A DNA stretch of 64,000 nucleotides from Platerodrilus igneus (lineage: Eukaryota; Arthropoda; Insecta; Coleoptera; Lycidae): the NCBI GenBank assembly GCA_036346225.1, contig JARFIW010000999.1, positions 1,223,001 to 1,287,000 of the forward strand, written 5' to 3'. Of this stretch, positions 44,221 through 56,433 are shown piece after piece (positions within the stretch are counted from its first letter, which is position 1; every line of letters starts with the position of its first letter). The position numbers were made by a program, and so were the translations under genes. The notes beneath the pieces were generated by a model. The model saw only the letters and a program-made list of their open reading frames with translations, ran no database searches and was not told the origin of the DNA.

Positions 44221-44266
<46 letters not shown>
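44221..44266. repeat. (TA)n microsatellite
   Basis: 46 bp of alternating A and T. First of the (TA)n tracts that separate elements from here to 57 kb. Confidence 0.97.
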
Positions 44267-44267
<1 letters not shown>

Positions 44268-44297
44268 GAATAAGTAAATTTAATGAGTCCTAAAATA

Positions 44298-44401
44298 ATA
44301 TCAAACAATGAAATTTAATGGCGAGTGACTCAATATTAGATGTTCATGACAGGATGCCCTTGTGGCTAATATTGAGTCACTCGCCATTAAATTTCATTGT
44401 T

Positions 44402-44407
<6 letters not shown>
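44298..44407. repeat. Perfect 41-bp inverted repeat with 28-bp loop
   Basis: 44298-44338 and 44367-44407 are exact reverse complements (atatcaaacaatgaaattta...). The loop is gatgttcatgacaggatgcccttgtggc. The right arm runs directly into a (TA)n tract, and another tract lies 32 bp to the left. It would form a long hairpin in single-stranded DNA or RNA. No gene in it. Confidence 0.97.

Positions 44408-44443
<36 letters not shown>
44404..44443. repeat. (TA)n microsatellite
   Basis: Lies between the hairpin and the reverse solo LTR; abuts the LTR end TGCTGTG at 44444. Confidence 0.95.
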
Positions 44444-44445
<2 letters not shown>

Positions 44446-46690
44446 CTGTGAAACCTACAAAATCCGTGAACTACGCTTTTCGAATCGAGCCTCACGAATT
44501 GGGCGTCAAGAATGCTGTGAAACCACCAAAAAGCTATTCATTACCTTAACTGTGTTGGTCCATTGACTTTCTTCTGTTAATCGCCTCGGCTGCTCCTCTA
44601 GATAACTTTCATCCTCATACATAAAAACAAACACATTCCTACCACAAACATCAACGTTAACTCTATTTACATCAATATTCACAATACATTAACATTTCAA
44701 AATTAAAATTCAGCATAAACTTTAATATCAGAAAATTTCAAAATTAAATTCATTATCATTTTAATGTGCATCCAGAATTAAAGTCCTTGTAGGATGCCTA
44801 CTAATTACTATAACAATATATGCAGACCTGAGTCTGAGTACAAAGGAGCATCTACCACCCTTTACGTTAATTAACCAGGTTCGTCTAATTGAGCTCAAAG
44901 ACATACCCAAATTTTCATCATAATCCAGAACATCAATACTAAATACCCTTTCTACTTAAACAAGCAAATTTCACCTTAAAATTAAAATTTTATTGTTAGT
45001 ACAATTTCACTACTGTCCATTTTGAGTAAATCAATTATAAAGTTATTCAACACACACCAAAATATCAAAGTTCAAACAAAATAGTATAATTTACCTGAAG
45101 GTTACTGCACTCGTAGCTTCAATGTACATCGTCCCTTTTGTTAATCACACCATTCCAACTGGGTTATATTTACGGCTTCTGATTCTCAACGTTTTTAAAA
45201 TTTTCTCCCTCACCATTCATCTAAAGTTGTTTCAGGGCTTTTCCGGAACTCCTCTGTGTATATCTGACCCTTGTTTCGTGGATCCAGACACGTTTTTGAA
45301 CCATTTAATTATTAACACTTCCGAAAAATAACAAAGAAATTCATACTTCTTTCACCAATATACGCCAAAACTGCCTACTTTTGTGTATTCATTCGTCGGT
45401 GCAAATTTTGACTAATTAGTACAGTGATACTAACTTTATTACCTTGTATCTTCTTTTCTAAGTGCACTAAAGTACATTCATTGTAGCACGTAAAGAACAA
45501 ACTGTTTTTTAAATCACCAAAATATACGAGCAAACTGTTTAAATTATTTCATCAAAACCGGAAAACTAAAAAGCATTGTTTAACGCATTGAATCAAGTTG
45601 AAGATCTAAGAGAGCTTGTTCATATTAACCTCGGTATATATAGCGGTTAGCCTGTCTGTCGGTCTGTTTCCCAAAACGGACAATTCTAAAGAATTTCGCC
45701 TGCTATGTTCCCATTCCGCAGCCCGGCATGTGATTTTTACGAATTTTACACTCGCCCCAGTTAAATCTCAGAAAATTTCCACACGGCACGCAACGTCTGA
45801 GAATACCTAATTAAATTTTTATACAGAAATGTTATTTCTACCTTTCAAGTTTGCCTTTTATTTTCAACCAATCGCAACCCAATGACGTTGCTCCACTCAC
45901 GCCTTTTACTATATGTGTCTCGGTCTCGCGCATATTATCTGTCTCTATCTAACCTGTTCTTATTGGTGCAAATTGATATTCTTTATTATCGATTATTTCA
46001 GTCCATGTGGACTATCTGGGTTAAATAACCCCGTATCGCGCCTTCCCGTGAATATTAAGCCACGGTTTCTCCAAGATTCTTTGTAACCATTAATTATCTG
46101 CAACATTTACGCAGAATGAGCTATTTTAAAAATACGCAGGTGTTCTGTATTTCGTGCTAAAGCATCCGACCGTTTCCAATATCCGTAGAATCGACATGTT
46201 TATCTAAACAAATTAAACTAAAATTGCCTTTTAAAAATACGCAGATGTGTTCAAACGTAACATTTTAAATAACCCTTCTACGATTTGACTATTAGTGGGT
46301 TTTTACAAGTTTTTATAGATATTATATGTTACTAATGGTTCAATTAACTCCAATTAAAATAATACCCTTAAATTTTTAGTGACTCCTAATCAAATATTCA
46401 ATTATTATCAGTACATTTTGTTTAATACCGGTTACTTAAAATAGGGTTAATTAATATAAATTTTGCACGTAATTTTCTATTTGTTTCTTTACTAGTAGAG
46501 CTTTCTAATACTGCTTCCTTTTATATAAAGCGTCTTATAAATAATTTAAATCTCTTATTTTTAATAAAACGAATGAATTTTTATGCTTCACGGTTTTTTA
46601 ATAACGCGTACCTTTTCCCAAAGCTTCTACACAAAATTAAAATTATTTGATGTGATTATTTAATTTTCTACCCTGGTCTAAATATGAGTA
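44444..46690 (-). mobile_element. Solo LTR of the GYP-B family, 2,247 bp, in a (TA)n tract
   Basis: Read on the minus strand it starts TACTCATATTTAGACCAGG and ends CCACAGCA-type (tgctgtgaaacc at 44444 on plus), matching the GYP-B LTRs over its full length, though more diverged. Both ends abut (TA)n. Insertion into a TA repeat makes the target duplication unreadable. Short open frames inside (for example 45122-45331) are not supported as genes. Confidence 0.85.
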
Positions 46691-46705
46691 ATATATATAC
46701 ATATA

Positions 46706-46746
<41 letters not shown>
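46691..46746. repeat. (TA)n microsatellite, interrupted
   Basis: Right flank of the solo LTR; TA with a few C and G interruptions. Confidence 0.9.
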
Positions 46747-46750
<4 letters not shown>

Positions 46751-47174
46751 CAGTTGCGTTTATATTCGTTTTAAAAAGGATTATTAAAAATTATCCATCC
46801 TCATTTCTAGAAATCTGTACGTAAGGGAGATATGTAAAATTCTAATTAGAAAAAGAAATTATGGATTCTATTCTATTATCTAGTAATTATAAAAAATTTT
46901 TATACTTAAGAAATGCTAACGATATTGGACTCTTTGTAGATTTTGATGTTTGAATGTAACTAATTGTTTTTAGGACATTGTATGTTAAAGAAAGATGTAT
47001 GCAGATGTAGCAATTGTGACTTGAAAGATTGTCTGTTAACTAATATTTGAAGTCGTTATAAGTTTGATGTTTGATGCTCGTCGTTTCATTTAAATTGAGC
47101 TAGTAAGGTAATTCGGACATCTTCAGGCTATAATTGTCAGCACTATTATTGACGCCCAACGTAGGTGCTAATTT
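46747..47174. other. 428-bp block bounded by (TA)n on both sides
   Basis: No recognised gene. Near its right end ttgacgcccaacgtaggtgctaat resembles retroelement primer-site sequence, such as tgacgccgacaacgtggggct near GYP-C. It may be the end of an LTR plus primer site from another gypsy-type copy. Confidence 0.35.

Positions 47175-47222
<48 letters not shown>
47175..47222. repeat. (TA)n microsatellite
   Basis: Left flank of GYP-B. Confidence 0.9.
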
Positions 47223-47225
<3 letters not shown>

Positions 47226-47227
<2 letters not shown>

Positions 47228-49436
47228 CTCAAATTTAGACCAGGATAGAAAATTAATTAACGACATCAAATAATTTTAATCACCTTGTATAGAATTTTAT
47301 TATATAATACGTGTTATTAAAACCGTGGAGCATAAAAATTTATTCGTTTCATTAAAAATAAGGGATTTAAATTATTCACTAGACGCTTTCTATAAAAAGA
47401 AGCAGAATTAAAATGCTCAAGGTGTATTTAATTTAATTGTTCCAAGAAACAAATAGAAATTACGTGCAAAATTTATATTAATTAATTCAATTTTTAAGTA
47501 ACGGGTATTAAACAAAGTGTACAAATAATAATTAATATTTAATTAGTATTCGCTAAAAAATTAAAGGGTAGAAGTCAATGCCATTCATTATTATTTTAAT
47601 TGGAGTTAATTGAACCATTAGTAATACATAATATGCAAAAAAGCTTTTAAAAACCCCATAATACCAAATATGAGACGCGTTGCTAGCATACAAATCTATC
47701 AAGAAGGTTAAATAAATGGAATATCCAAATCGTAGAAGTATTACGATTGAACACCTGCGTATTTTTAAATATCAAAGTTCTAATAAATTCGAATAGATAA
47801 ACATGCAGATTCTACGTATATTGGAAACGGTCGGATAAACCGTAGCTTATATTAACGGGAAGGCTAAATACGGGGTTATTTAACTCAAATAGGAATCCAC
47901 GTGGATTGAAATAGCACATAATAAAGAATATCGATTTGTTCCACTCAGGCCAGGGTAGAAAGAGACGGATGAAACGCGCAAGGCAGAGACACGAATAATA
48001 AAAGGCGGGATTTGAGCAACGTCACGAGGTTTACGATTGGTGAAAATAAGATGCAGATATGAGAGGTGGAAATAACAATTTCGAGATAAAAATTAATTAG
48101 TTGTTTGCAGACGCGTTGCGAGTCGTGTGAAAAGTTCTTAGATTTTCAACTGGCGCGTGTGCAAATTTTTAGAATCGCTGTGCCGGACTGTCGAAAAGGG
48201 AACATAGAATGCGAAATTCTAGAAAGTGTCCGTTGCGGGACAAAACCGACGTGCAAGCGAGCTATTATATAAACCCGTGTTTATAGGAGTTTCGCTCTCT
48301 TAGATTTTTGATTTTGATTCAATACTTTAAAACAGTTTGCTCTTTATTTTTTGCTGTTATTCCATACTTCAAGCAGAATACGTGCTACGATAAAAGTTAT
48401 TAAGTGCATTTAGAGAAGATACAAGGTAATAAAGTCTAGTTATATTTGCGAGTATTACTGTACCAATTATCGAAATTAGTAACGATAAATGAATAAACAA
48501 AAGTAGGCATGTTTGGGTATAGCGGGAAAGAATTATGAATTTCAGTGCTATTTTTCGGGGGTGTTAATAATCAAATGTTATTCGTAATCGTGATTGGATC
48601 CACAAAACAAGATTTAGATATACATAGATGAGTTCCTGAGAAGCCCTGAAACAACTTTAGATGAATGGTGGTGTAGAAAATTTTAAAAGCGTTCAGAATC
48701 TAAAGCCGTAAACATAACCCAGTTGGAATGGTGTGATTAACAAAGGACGATGTACATTGGAGCCACGAGTGCATTAACCTTCAGGTAACTTATGCTTTGT
48801 TGTTCGATTTTTGATGTTTTGGTGTGTGTTGAATAACTTTATAATTTGTTTGATAAAAAATGGACAGTAGTGAATTTGTACAAACAACAAATTTTTAATT
48901 TTAAGGTGAAATTTTCTTGTTTAAGTAGAAAGGAGTATTTAGCAGTTTATGTTCTTGGTTATGATGAAAATTTGGGTTTGTCTTAGAGCTCAATTAGACG
49001 AACCTGTTTAATTAACGTAAAGGGGTGGGAGATGCTCCCTTTTATTCAGACTCAGGTCTGCAAATATTGTTAAATTAATTAGTCGGCATCCTACAAGGAC
49101 TTTCATTCTGGATGCAAATTAAAATGATAACAAATTTAATCTTGAAATTTTATGATACTGAAATTTATGCTACAATTTAATTTTGAAATTTTAATGTATT
49201 ATGAATATTGATGTAAATAGAGTTAATGTTGATGTTTGAGGTAGGAATGTGTTTGTTTTTTTTTATGAATGAGGATGAAAGTTTTAACTAGGTGAGCAGC
49301 CGAGGCGAAAATAGTAAAGAGCCGATTATCAGAAGAGATTCAACAGGGCGAAAATCACAGCAAATCTTGGTGCCAAATTCGAGAGGTTTGAATATCTTTT
49401 TTTATTCTGGTGAGGCTTTTTGTAGGTTTCACAGCA
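47226..49436 (+). repeat. GYP-B 5' LTR
   Basis: Unusually long LTR. gctattatataaaccc at 48261-48276 is a likely TATA region, followed about 25 bp on by gttt and ttcgctctct, and aataaa-type signals (gataaatgaataaac) lie near 48483-48500. It starts TACTC rather than TG and ends CAGCA. Confidence 0.88.
48261..48276 (+). promoter_or_regulatory. Probable LTR core promoter (TATA region)
   Basis: ctattatataaacccg occurs in the same place in the 3' LTR (about 53629-53644). Position roughly mid-LTR, upstream of the polyadenylation-like signals, fits a U3/R border. Confidence 0.45.
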
Positions 49437-49439
49437 CTA

Positions 49440-49460
49440 TGGCGACCCAAAAGTGAGGCT
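49440..49460 (+). other. GYP-B primer-binding site
   Basis: tggcgacccaaaagtgagg begins 4 bp after the LTR. The TGGCGACC start matches the tRNA-Arg-type primer sites of several insect gypsy elements; the tRNA assignment is from memory. Confidence 0.65.
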
Positions 49461-49632
49461 CGAGTTCCAAATAAAATTTTTGTGAATTTATTCCAGGAAA
49501 CTGGCGATCTGAGAGAGAGAGTTTCTGTTTGTGTATAAATTTAGGAGTATTTTTAGAGTGTGTGAGTGTGAATATTTTTGTAGGTGTGTGAAAGAAGTGT
49601 GTAGGCGTGTGTGGGGGTGAAAAGTGTGACGT

Positions 49633-50985
49633 ATGCAGAGAAAAGAGTGGCTTCGAAGTCAAGGGGTGGAAATAGGAAGCAGTGATAGTGATTTATTTAA
49701 GACGACAGAAGCAGAAATGGAGGAAGAAGCAGGAGGCAGTAGAGGTCAGTCGAGGACGGAATCAGGGGATCAAGGAAACGAGATGATTTTGAGAATGCTA
49801 GAGAGGATGAACGAATAATCGAATAGAGCGAGGGAGGAGTCCAACCGAAAATTAGAGCAAATAAGCGGAAAAATTGAGCAATCTACTAAAGAATTTACAG
49901 AGTTTAAAAATAGTCTTACCGTGAAAATGGGGGAAGTAGAAAGTAGGGTTGATAGAAATGAGAAAAACATTACAGGTCTTCGACAGGAAATGGGAAATTT
50001 AAGGTCCGAAGTACGCATTTTTTGTGAAGAAGAAATAAATATAAAAATGACTGAAGTAACGGACTCATATAGGGATCAGTTAGGCAGGGTAGAACGCGAA
50101 GTTAGTAGTATCAAATACAACATGTCAAGTTTAACGGGGGATGGTCTCAGATTTTATACAGGTGGCGTATCATTGGACCAACATATGAAATTTTATGGCG
50201 ATAACAGAGTAAATCCACAAATTTTTATTAATAGTGTAAGAAATCTAGTGGGAAATTTATTTGACGAACAGACTAAACTCAATACGATAAAGGCTTTATT
50301 GAAAGACAACGCGGAAGCATGGTACAATTTAGTAGGACAGGACATAGACACATATCAGGACTATGAAAACAAATTTTTACAACATTACTGGAGTGATCAC
50401 AAACAGGATCAGATTAGGGATGACTTGATTACAGGAAAATTTAAGGGAGAGTTTGCAGGATCTAGGGAGCAATATGCCATCCGCAAATACAGTGTGGCCA
50501 AACAACTTAATCCACCATTGACAGACAGACAGATAATCAAGAACTTATCACGACATTTTGAACTGGAAATCAGACAACACGTGGCCTTACAAAACATCAC
50601 AGAACGTGAGACATTTTTAGAATACTTACAGAGATATGACGATGTATGTGTAGGACGGACAAGAGAGATACGTGAACGAAACATTAACACGGTTAGGTTT
50701 GACAACAGGACACAGAATTATCCGAAACGGCCTGACTATAATAGGAATTTTCGACCGAATTGGGAACGACGAGGACAGGAATACAGAAGCAATAGCGCGA
50801 CTAGGGGACCGACGCCAAGACCTAGTTACACGAGACAAAACAGTTTACCGGAAGTAAACAGGACTGTGACGAGCACGCCGAACAGAGGCAGGGATACGGA
50901 TATGAATACGAGGAGGACGTACGCACAGGTTGTAGAAGCACAACCAGGACCAAGCACAGAAAACAGGACGAGACAGGATTTTTAG
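49633..50985 (+). pseudogene. gag: GYP-B Gag, one in-frame stop
   Basis: The frame opens at ATG 49633 (RSQGVEIGSSDSDL), has TAA at 49816-49818, and is then open in the same frame to 50985; the part from ATG 49921 gives 354 residues. The middle part of that piece carries the Gag domain: VSLDQHMKFYGDNRVNPQIF, AWYNLVGQDIDTYQDYENKF and QHYWSDHKQDQIRDDL. The first part is a predicted coiled coil; the C-terminus is Arg/Asn-rich without a CCHC knuckle. GYP-C has the same order (GVEIGS start, SKFYGDNKLNPKLF). The 354-residue frame could still make a protein if the internal ATG is used. Confidence 0.85.
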
Positions 50986-50988
50986 AAC

Positions 50989-51859
50989 GCGACAGACCAC
51001 TAGATTTCTGTGTAAATGTGTATGAACATCCACGTGAATTTTTCAAAATTGAAGAGGAAGTAGAGCCAGAAACTTAGAAAAATTATGTTTGCCAATTATT
51101 AATATAGAAATTTTTGAGAATAATGTAGAAGTATTACTTGATACAGGGGCAGAGGCGAGTTTAATATCGGAGGAATTCGTCAGCAAAATTAGGGATAAGG
51201 TTTGTGATAGAATTATGCCTATAAAGCGTAGCCATTTAGTAGCTCCAAATAAAAAGAAGTTTGCTGTAGTAAATAGTGTTGTGGTGCTTAGGGTAAATAT
51301 AGGAGGTTTAAGCTGTGAACAGGAGTTTGTAATTGTACCTGGACTGAAGTTTCAGAGCATTTTAGGTGTTGACTGTATGATGAAGTTAGAGGTTTTGATA
51401 GATATGGAAAGGAAGGCAGTAAGGATTAAGGATAGGGTAGTGCCATGGAAGGGCAGTTATGAAGTCACAGAGGATGACACGGGGTTGAGTATTAATGTAG
51501 TAGAGGTAGAGGATGATGGAGTTAAACAGATCAACACAATAAGATGTCCAGAGGATAGGAGAGTAGAGGTTCAAGCTTTAGTACAAAAACATGCAGAATT
51601 AGTGGAGGTAGAAGCAAGAGCAGCATATCGGGAGCAGGTGAAGGCAGAATTAAAGGAAGATACACGAAAAATTAATCAACGGACCAAACCGCAATTCCAT
51701 TGTCCACCATCCATGGACACACTTTTGACAAGGTTAAGTGGCAAGTTTGTTTTTAGTAAATTAGATTTAAGGAATTCATTCTGGCTGATTCCATTACACA
51801 AGGATTCTAGAAGGTACACAGGATTTTCCGTAGAGGAAAAATCTATAATTTTAAGGTAG
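50989..51859 (+). pseudogene. pol: GYP-B protease and shortened RT
   Basis: In the next frame after gag, a TAG at 51077-51079 precedes the 256-codon piece from 51089. The protease active site is VLLDTGAEASLISEEFV, and FQSILGVDCM is the flap-side motif. Further on, QVKAELKE runs straight into DTRKINQRTKPQF, so compared with GYP-C about 60 residues of the RT fingers are missing. The RT then shows FSKLDLRNSFWLIPL (motif A, Asp present). A shift near 51836 moves the frame to one reading VVSFGLSA, after which similarity to RT stops abruptly near 51880. No YVDD box remains. Confidence 0.85.
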
Positions 51860-51870
51860 TATCGTTTGGT

Positions 51871-52639
51871 TTGTCGGCGGAAAAGGAAATAATAATAAAT
51901 GAGAAACAGACAAGTGTAGGGACTGAAGAAGAAGCAATATGTAAGAGTCAGGATAGGGATGATAAGTTTATTTTATGTGAGACAATAGGGATGATAAGTA
52001 TAGATATAGAAGGAGGAGAAATAGAGATGAAGAGTATTAGGATGGTGAGAAGAAAGACTTGGAGGATCAAGAAAAGAGTCAGATTTAAATAAGAAATGAA
52101 GATTAAATGAACAAAATATAGGGATAAATAGGTGTATATAGAAAAGTAGAAGTAAGTGTTTATAGAAAATAAAGCTAGGTATAGAATAGAAATAGGTATA
52201 TAGGATGAGAATGAAAATTAAATGTAGGAAGAAAATAAGATAGGTTAAGTGTAGATATTTCTTATAAGATTAGTGGAGAATTAGGAATAGAATAAAAATA
52301 GGATAGGTATATAGGATTAGGTAGGGGGAAGTGAGTATAGTGAAGATTAGTTAAAATTTAGGAATAGGATAGGTATATAGGATGTATATAGGATTAGATG
52401 GATAAGTAGGATGAAGTTAGGGATAATTTCAGTTTATAAAATTAGGTGAGAGCTAGGAATAGGATAGGGATATAGGATAGGTGTAAATATTTTTAGGATT
52501 GGATATAAGTTAGGTAAGTTAGAAAGATAAGGGTAGAGTGAGATAGACAATTTTTGTTTGTAATTTTTTTTTTGCAGTCTAGATGTTTCGTATTTGAATT
52601 CGAATAAGTGGGATTATTCGTATTCAAATAGGGGGGAAA
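51871..52639 (+). other. GYP-B purine-rich 3' region with short ORF
   Basis: Strongly G+A-biased on the plus strand from about 51880 to 52560, with recurring ataggatagg/tatataggat units. An open frame to 52092 (EKEIIINEKQTSVGTEEE...) has low-complexity, charged content and may be the old C-terminal end of Pol or just biased DNA. It ends in the polypurine tract before the 3' LTR. Confidence 0.5.
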
Positions 52640-54802
52640 TACTCAAATTTAGACCAGGGTAGAAAATTAATTAACGACATCAAATAATTTTAATCACCTT
52701 GTATAGAATTTTATTAGATAATACGTGTTATTAAAACCGTGGAGCATAAAAATTTATTCGTTTCATTAAAAATAAGGGATTTAAATTATTCACTAGACGC
52801 TTTCTATAAAAATAAGCAGAATTAAAATGCTCAACGTGTATTTAATTTAATTGTTCCAAGAAACAAATAGAAATTACGTGCAAAACTTATATTAATTAAT
52901 TCAATTTTTAAGTAACGGGTATTAAACAAAGTGTACAAATAATAATCAATATTTAATTAGTATTCGCTAAAAAATTAAAGGGTAGAAGTCAATGCCATTC
53001 ATTATTATTTTAATTGGAGTTAATTGAACCATTAGTAATATATAATAAGCATAAAAGCCTGTGAAAATCCAAGGTTAAAATACGTAGAATATCCAAATCG
53101 TAGAAGTATTACGATTGAACACCTGCGTATTTTTAAATATTAAAGTTCTAATAAATTTGAATAGATAAACATGCAGCTTCTACGTATATTGGAAACGGTC
53201 GGATAAACCGTAGCTTATATTAACGGGAAGGCTAGATACGGGGTTATTTAACTCAAATCGGTATCCACGTGGATTGAAATAGCACATAATAAAGAATATC
53301 GATTTGTACCACTCAGGCCAGGGTAGAAAGAGACGGATGAAACTCGCAAGGCAGAGACACGAATAATAAAAGGCGGGATTTGAGCAACGTCACGAGGTTT
53401 ACGATTGGTGAAAATAAGATGCAGATATGAGAGGTGGAAATAACAATTTCGAGATAAAAATTAATTAGTTGTTTGCAGACGCGTTGCGAGTCGTGTAAAA
53501 AGCTCTTAGATTTTCAACTGGCGCGTGTGCAAATTTTTAGAATCGCTGTGCCGGACTGTCGAAAAGGGAACATAGAATGCGAAATTCTAGAAAGTGTCCG
53601 TTGCGGGACAAAACCGACGTGCAAGCGAGCTATTATATAAACCCGTGCTTATAGGAGTTTCGCTCTCTTAGATTTTTGATTTTGATTCAATACTTTAAAA
53701 CAGTTTGCTTTTTATTTTTTGCTGTTATACCATACTTCAAGCAGAATACGTGCTACGATAAAAGTTATTAAGTGCATTTAGAGAAGATACAAGGTAATAA
53801 AGTCTAGTTATATTTGCGAGTATTACTGTACCAATTATCGAAATTAGTAACGATAAATGAATAAACAAAAGTAGGCAGTTTTGGGTATAGCGTGAAAGAA
53901 TTATGAATTTCTTTGCTATTTTTCGGGGGTGTTAATAATCAAATGTAATTCGTAATCGTGATTGGATCCACAAAACAAGATTTAGATATACTTAGATGAG
54001 TTCCTGAGAAGCCCTGAAACAACTTTAAATGAATGGTGGTGTAGAAAATTTTAAAAGCGTTCAGAATCTAAAGCCGTAAACATAACCCAGTTGGAATGGT
54101 GTGATTAACAAAGGACGATGTACATTGGAGCCACGAGTGCATTAACCTTCAGGTAACTTATGCTTTGTTGTTCGATTTTTGATGTTTTGGTGTGTGTTGA
54201 ATAACTTTATAATTTGTTTGATAAAAAATGGACAGTAGTGAATTTGTACAAACAACAAATTTTTAATTTTAAGGTGAAATTTTCTTGTTTAAGTAGAAAG
54301 GAGTATTTAGCAGTTTATGTTCTTGGTTATGATGAAAATTTGGGTTTGTCTTTGAGCTCAATTAGACTAACCTGTTTAATTAACGTAAAGGGGTGAGAGA
54401 TGCTCCCTTTTATTCAGACTCAGGTCTGCAAATATTGTTAAATTAATTAGTCGGCATCCTACAAGGACTTTAATTCTGGATGCAAATTAAAATGATGACA
54501 AATTTAATCTTGAAATTTTATGATACTGAAATTTATGCTACAATTTAATTTTGAAATTTTAATGTATTATGAATATTGATGTAAATAGAGTTAACGTTGA
54601 TGTTTGAGGTAGGAACGTGTTTGTGTTTTTTTATGAATGAGGATGAAAGTTTTAACTAGGTGAGCAGCCGAGGCGGAAAGAGTAAAGAGGCGATTATCAG
54701 AAGAGATTCAACAGGGCGAGAATCACAGCAAATCTTGGTGCCAAATTCGAGAGGTTCGAATATGTTTTTTTACTCTGGTGAGGCTTTTTGTAGGTTCCAC
54801 AG

Positions 54803-54804
<2 letters not shown>
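52640..54804 (+). repeat. GYP-B 3' LTR
   Basis: Matches the 5' LTR with few substitutions and small gaps (about 46 bp shorter). Its end agca runs directly into (TA)n at 54804. Confidence 0.9.

Positions 54805-54838
<34 letters not shown>
54804..54838. repeat. (TA)n microsatellite
   Basis: Right flank of GYP-B. Confidence 0.95.
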
Positions 54839-54841
<3 letters not shown>

Positions 54842-55090
54842 ATATAAATTTTCTTGACCATATATAAATAGTAATGAATGTTCCTGGAAAATGGTCAAGC
54901 ATAAGTAAAACAACTCAATTTGTTTTCATTGGTTTTCATGTATTTTCATGCTTTACGCGCTTCGGTTCCAAATAACCATTTTCAAAATAGCAGCTAAAAG
55001 TTACATTGTTATAAATACTATAAAATTATACACTATAAACATATACTTGCACAAAAACATCAAATACTTGGATGAATGCCTAAATTGTCA
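54842..55090 (-). mobile_element. PLE 3' end fragment, copy 1
   Basis: Shares about 190 bp with 55648-55835 (aagtaaaacaact, ttttcatgtattttcatgct, cggttccaaataaccattttcaaaatagcagctaaaa, ttacattgttataaatact). Its outer ~50 bp (tagtaatgaatgttcctggaaaatggtcaag...acaactcaa) recur in the opposite orientation at 56389-56440. Confidence 0.6.
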
Positions 55091-55619
55091 CGTATTCATT
55101 TACATACCGTGATATTTAATTGAGAAGTCCCACGAATTTTCGTTTATTAAGTCACGTATTCATTGTTGATTGCTTATTCTAACCTAAACCGAAATAAATT
55201 TGGTGTTTGTTTATTTCCTAGTTAGATTGGATTTTTGAACAAATGTAATACTTTATGTCATGTACCATTTATTCAAATAATGCATAATTTTAGCCTGCGT
55301 ATACGATGATATATTTAACGCACTTGTTAAATCTTTATTAAGCCAATTCATATAGGTTTTCCGTTGATTTAATTTTGATGCATTTCGTTACGTCTTTAAA
55401 TCTTATCTTAACTTGTAACTACTCTTGGATATTTCTATTTCTTATGCGTTTAATCTCATGTACTTTTATATGCAGTGTGCTCTCAACTAACAATATGTAT
55501 AGTGTCCTATTTACTTTTATAATATCTGCAATTATGTGCTTTTGTTAACTGAAAGTTTCTTTTATTTATTCTACGACCCTGTGACCTAACCTACCCCTAA
55601 ACTACCCTATAATTATAGC
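55091..55619. other. Unassigned block, possible LTR piece
   Basis: Its right end (acctacccctaaactaccctataattatag) resembles the GYP-C LTR edge near 59840-59868 (tatacccctaaatgaccttattatcatag). It could be a piece of a related LTR; otherwise nothing is recognised. Confidence 0.3.
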
Positions 55620-55647
55620 AATATATATATATATATATATATATATT
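55620..55647. repeat. (TA)n microsatellite
   Basis: Abuts the 3' end of the PLE copy 2. Confidence 0.95.
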
Positions 55648-56433
55648 ACTAATGGCCAGGTATAAGTAAAACAACTAAATTTGTTTTTATCGATTTTCAT
55701 GTATTTTCATGCTTATTATGTGTTTCGGTTCCAAATAACCATTTTCAAAATAGCAGCTAAAAAATTACATTGTTATAAATACTTTAAAATTATACACTGT
55801 AAACATATACTTGCACTAAAACATTTTTAAATAGATAACAGATACATTATGACTATTGTACGTCGTAAAGGTTTAGAAATGTTATATTGAATGACTAGAT
55901 TAAGTTAACTGGTTAGAACAAATAATCTGTTATTGTTGATAATTTAAAATATGTATACTATTGGAGCAAATTGTAGTATGAGAAATGTGAATTACTTAAA
56001 AGCGTATTCTTATTGAGGCGCCACAGGTTACTATTTATTTTGTATTAGTCTGTAGTAAATGTTAGTGAATTGTTCATGGTCCGACTTGGAATTTACGGAG
56101 TGTCTGTCGCGTTGTATGTGAATGGTTTCTAATATATTTCTTTTATTATCGTTTGTTTCAGTACCTAAAACCTTAACATTCTTAAAATCGAAATTGTGTG
56201 ATGTTTCTATTGCATGGTTAGCAAGTGCTGTGCATTTTTTATTATTTGTTTGGATTGAGTATTTGTGTTCGTACATTTTTTTATAAAGATATTGTTTTGA
56301 ATTTTCTATATAACATCCCCTACAGCCAAGACAGTTGATTTTATAGATCGTATGTGTTTTGTTCTTATTTTCTATTTGTGGTTTTAGGTTGAGTTGTTTT
56401 ACTTATACCTGACCATTTTCCAGGAACATTCAT

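Larger units (their letters stand above)
47226..54804 (+). mobile_element. GYP-B: Ty3/gypsy-type element, 7.6 kb, pol deleted
   Basis: LTRs at 47226-49436 (2,211 bp) and 52640-54804 (2,165 bp) are nearly identical. The primer site tggcgaccc starts at 49440, and a polypurine tract (aggggggaaa) directly precedes the 3' LTR. The 3.2-kb interior holds gag, an aspartic protease and a short RT piece; RNase H and integrase are absent. Both ends lie in (TA)n. The copy must have been mobilised, if at all, by enzymes supplied in trans. Confidence 0.9.

Noticed and set aside
48901..49440. Apparent gene-like frames inside the GYP-B LTRs, such as 54214-54396
   Set aside because: They lie in repeated LTR sequence, differ in length between the two LTRs and match no protein.
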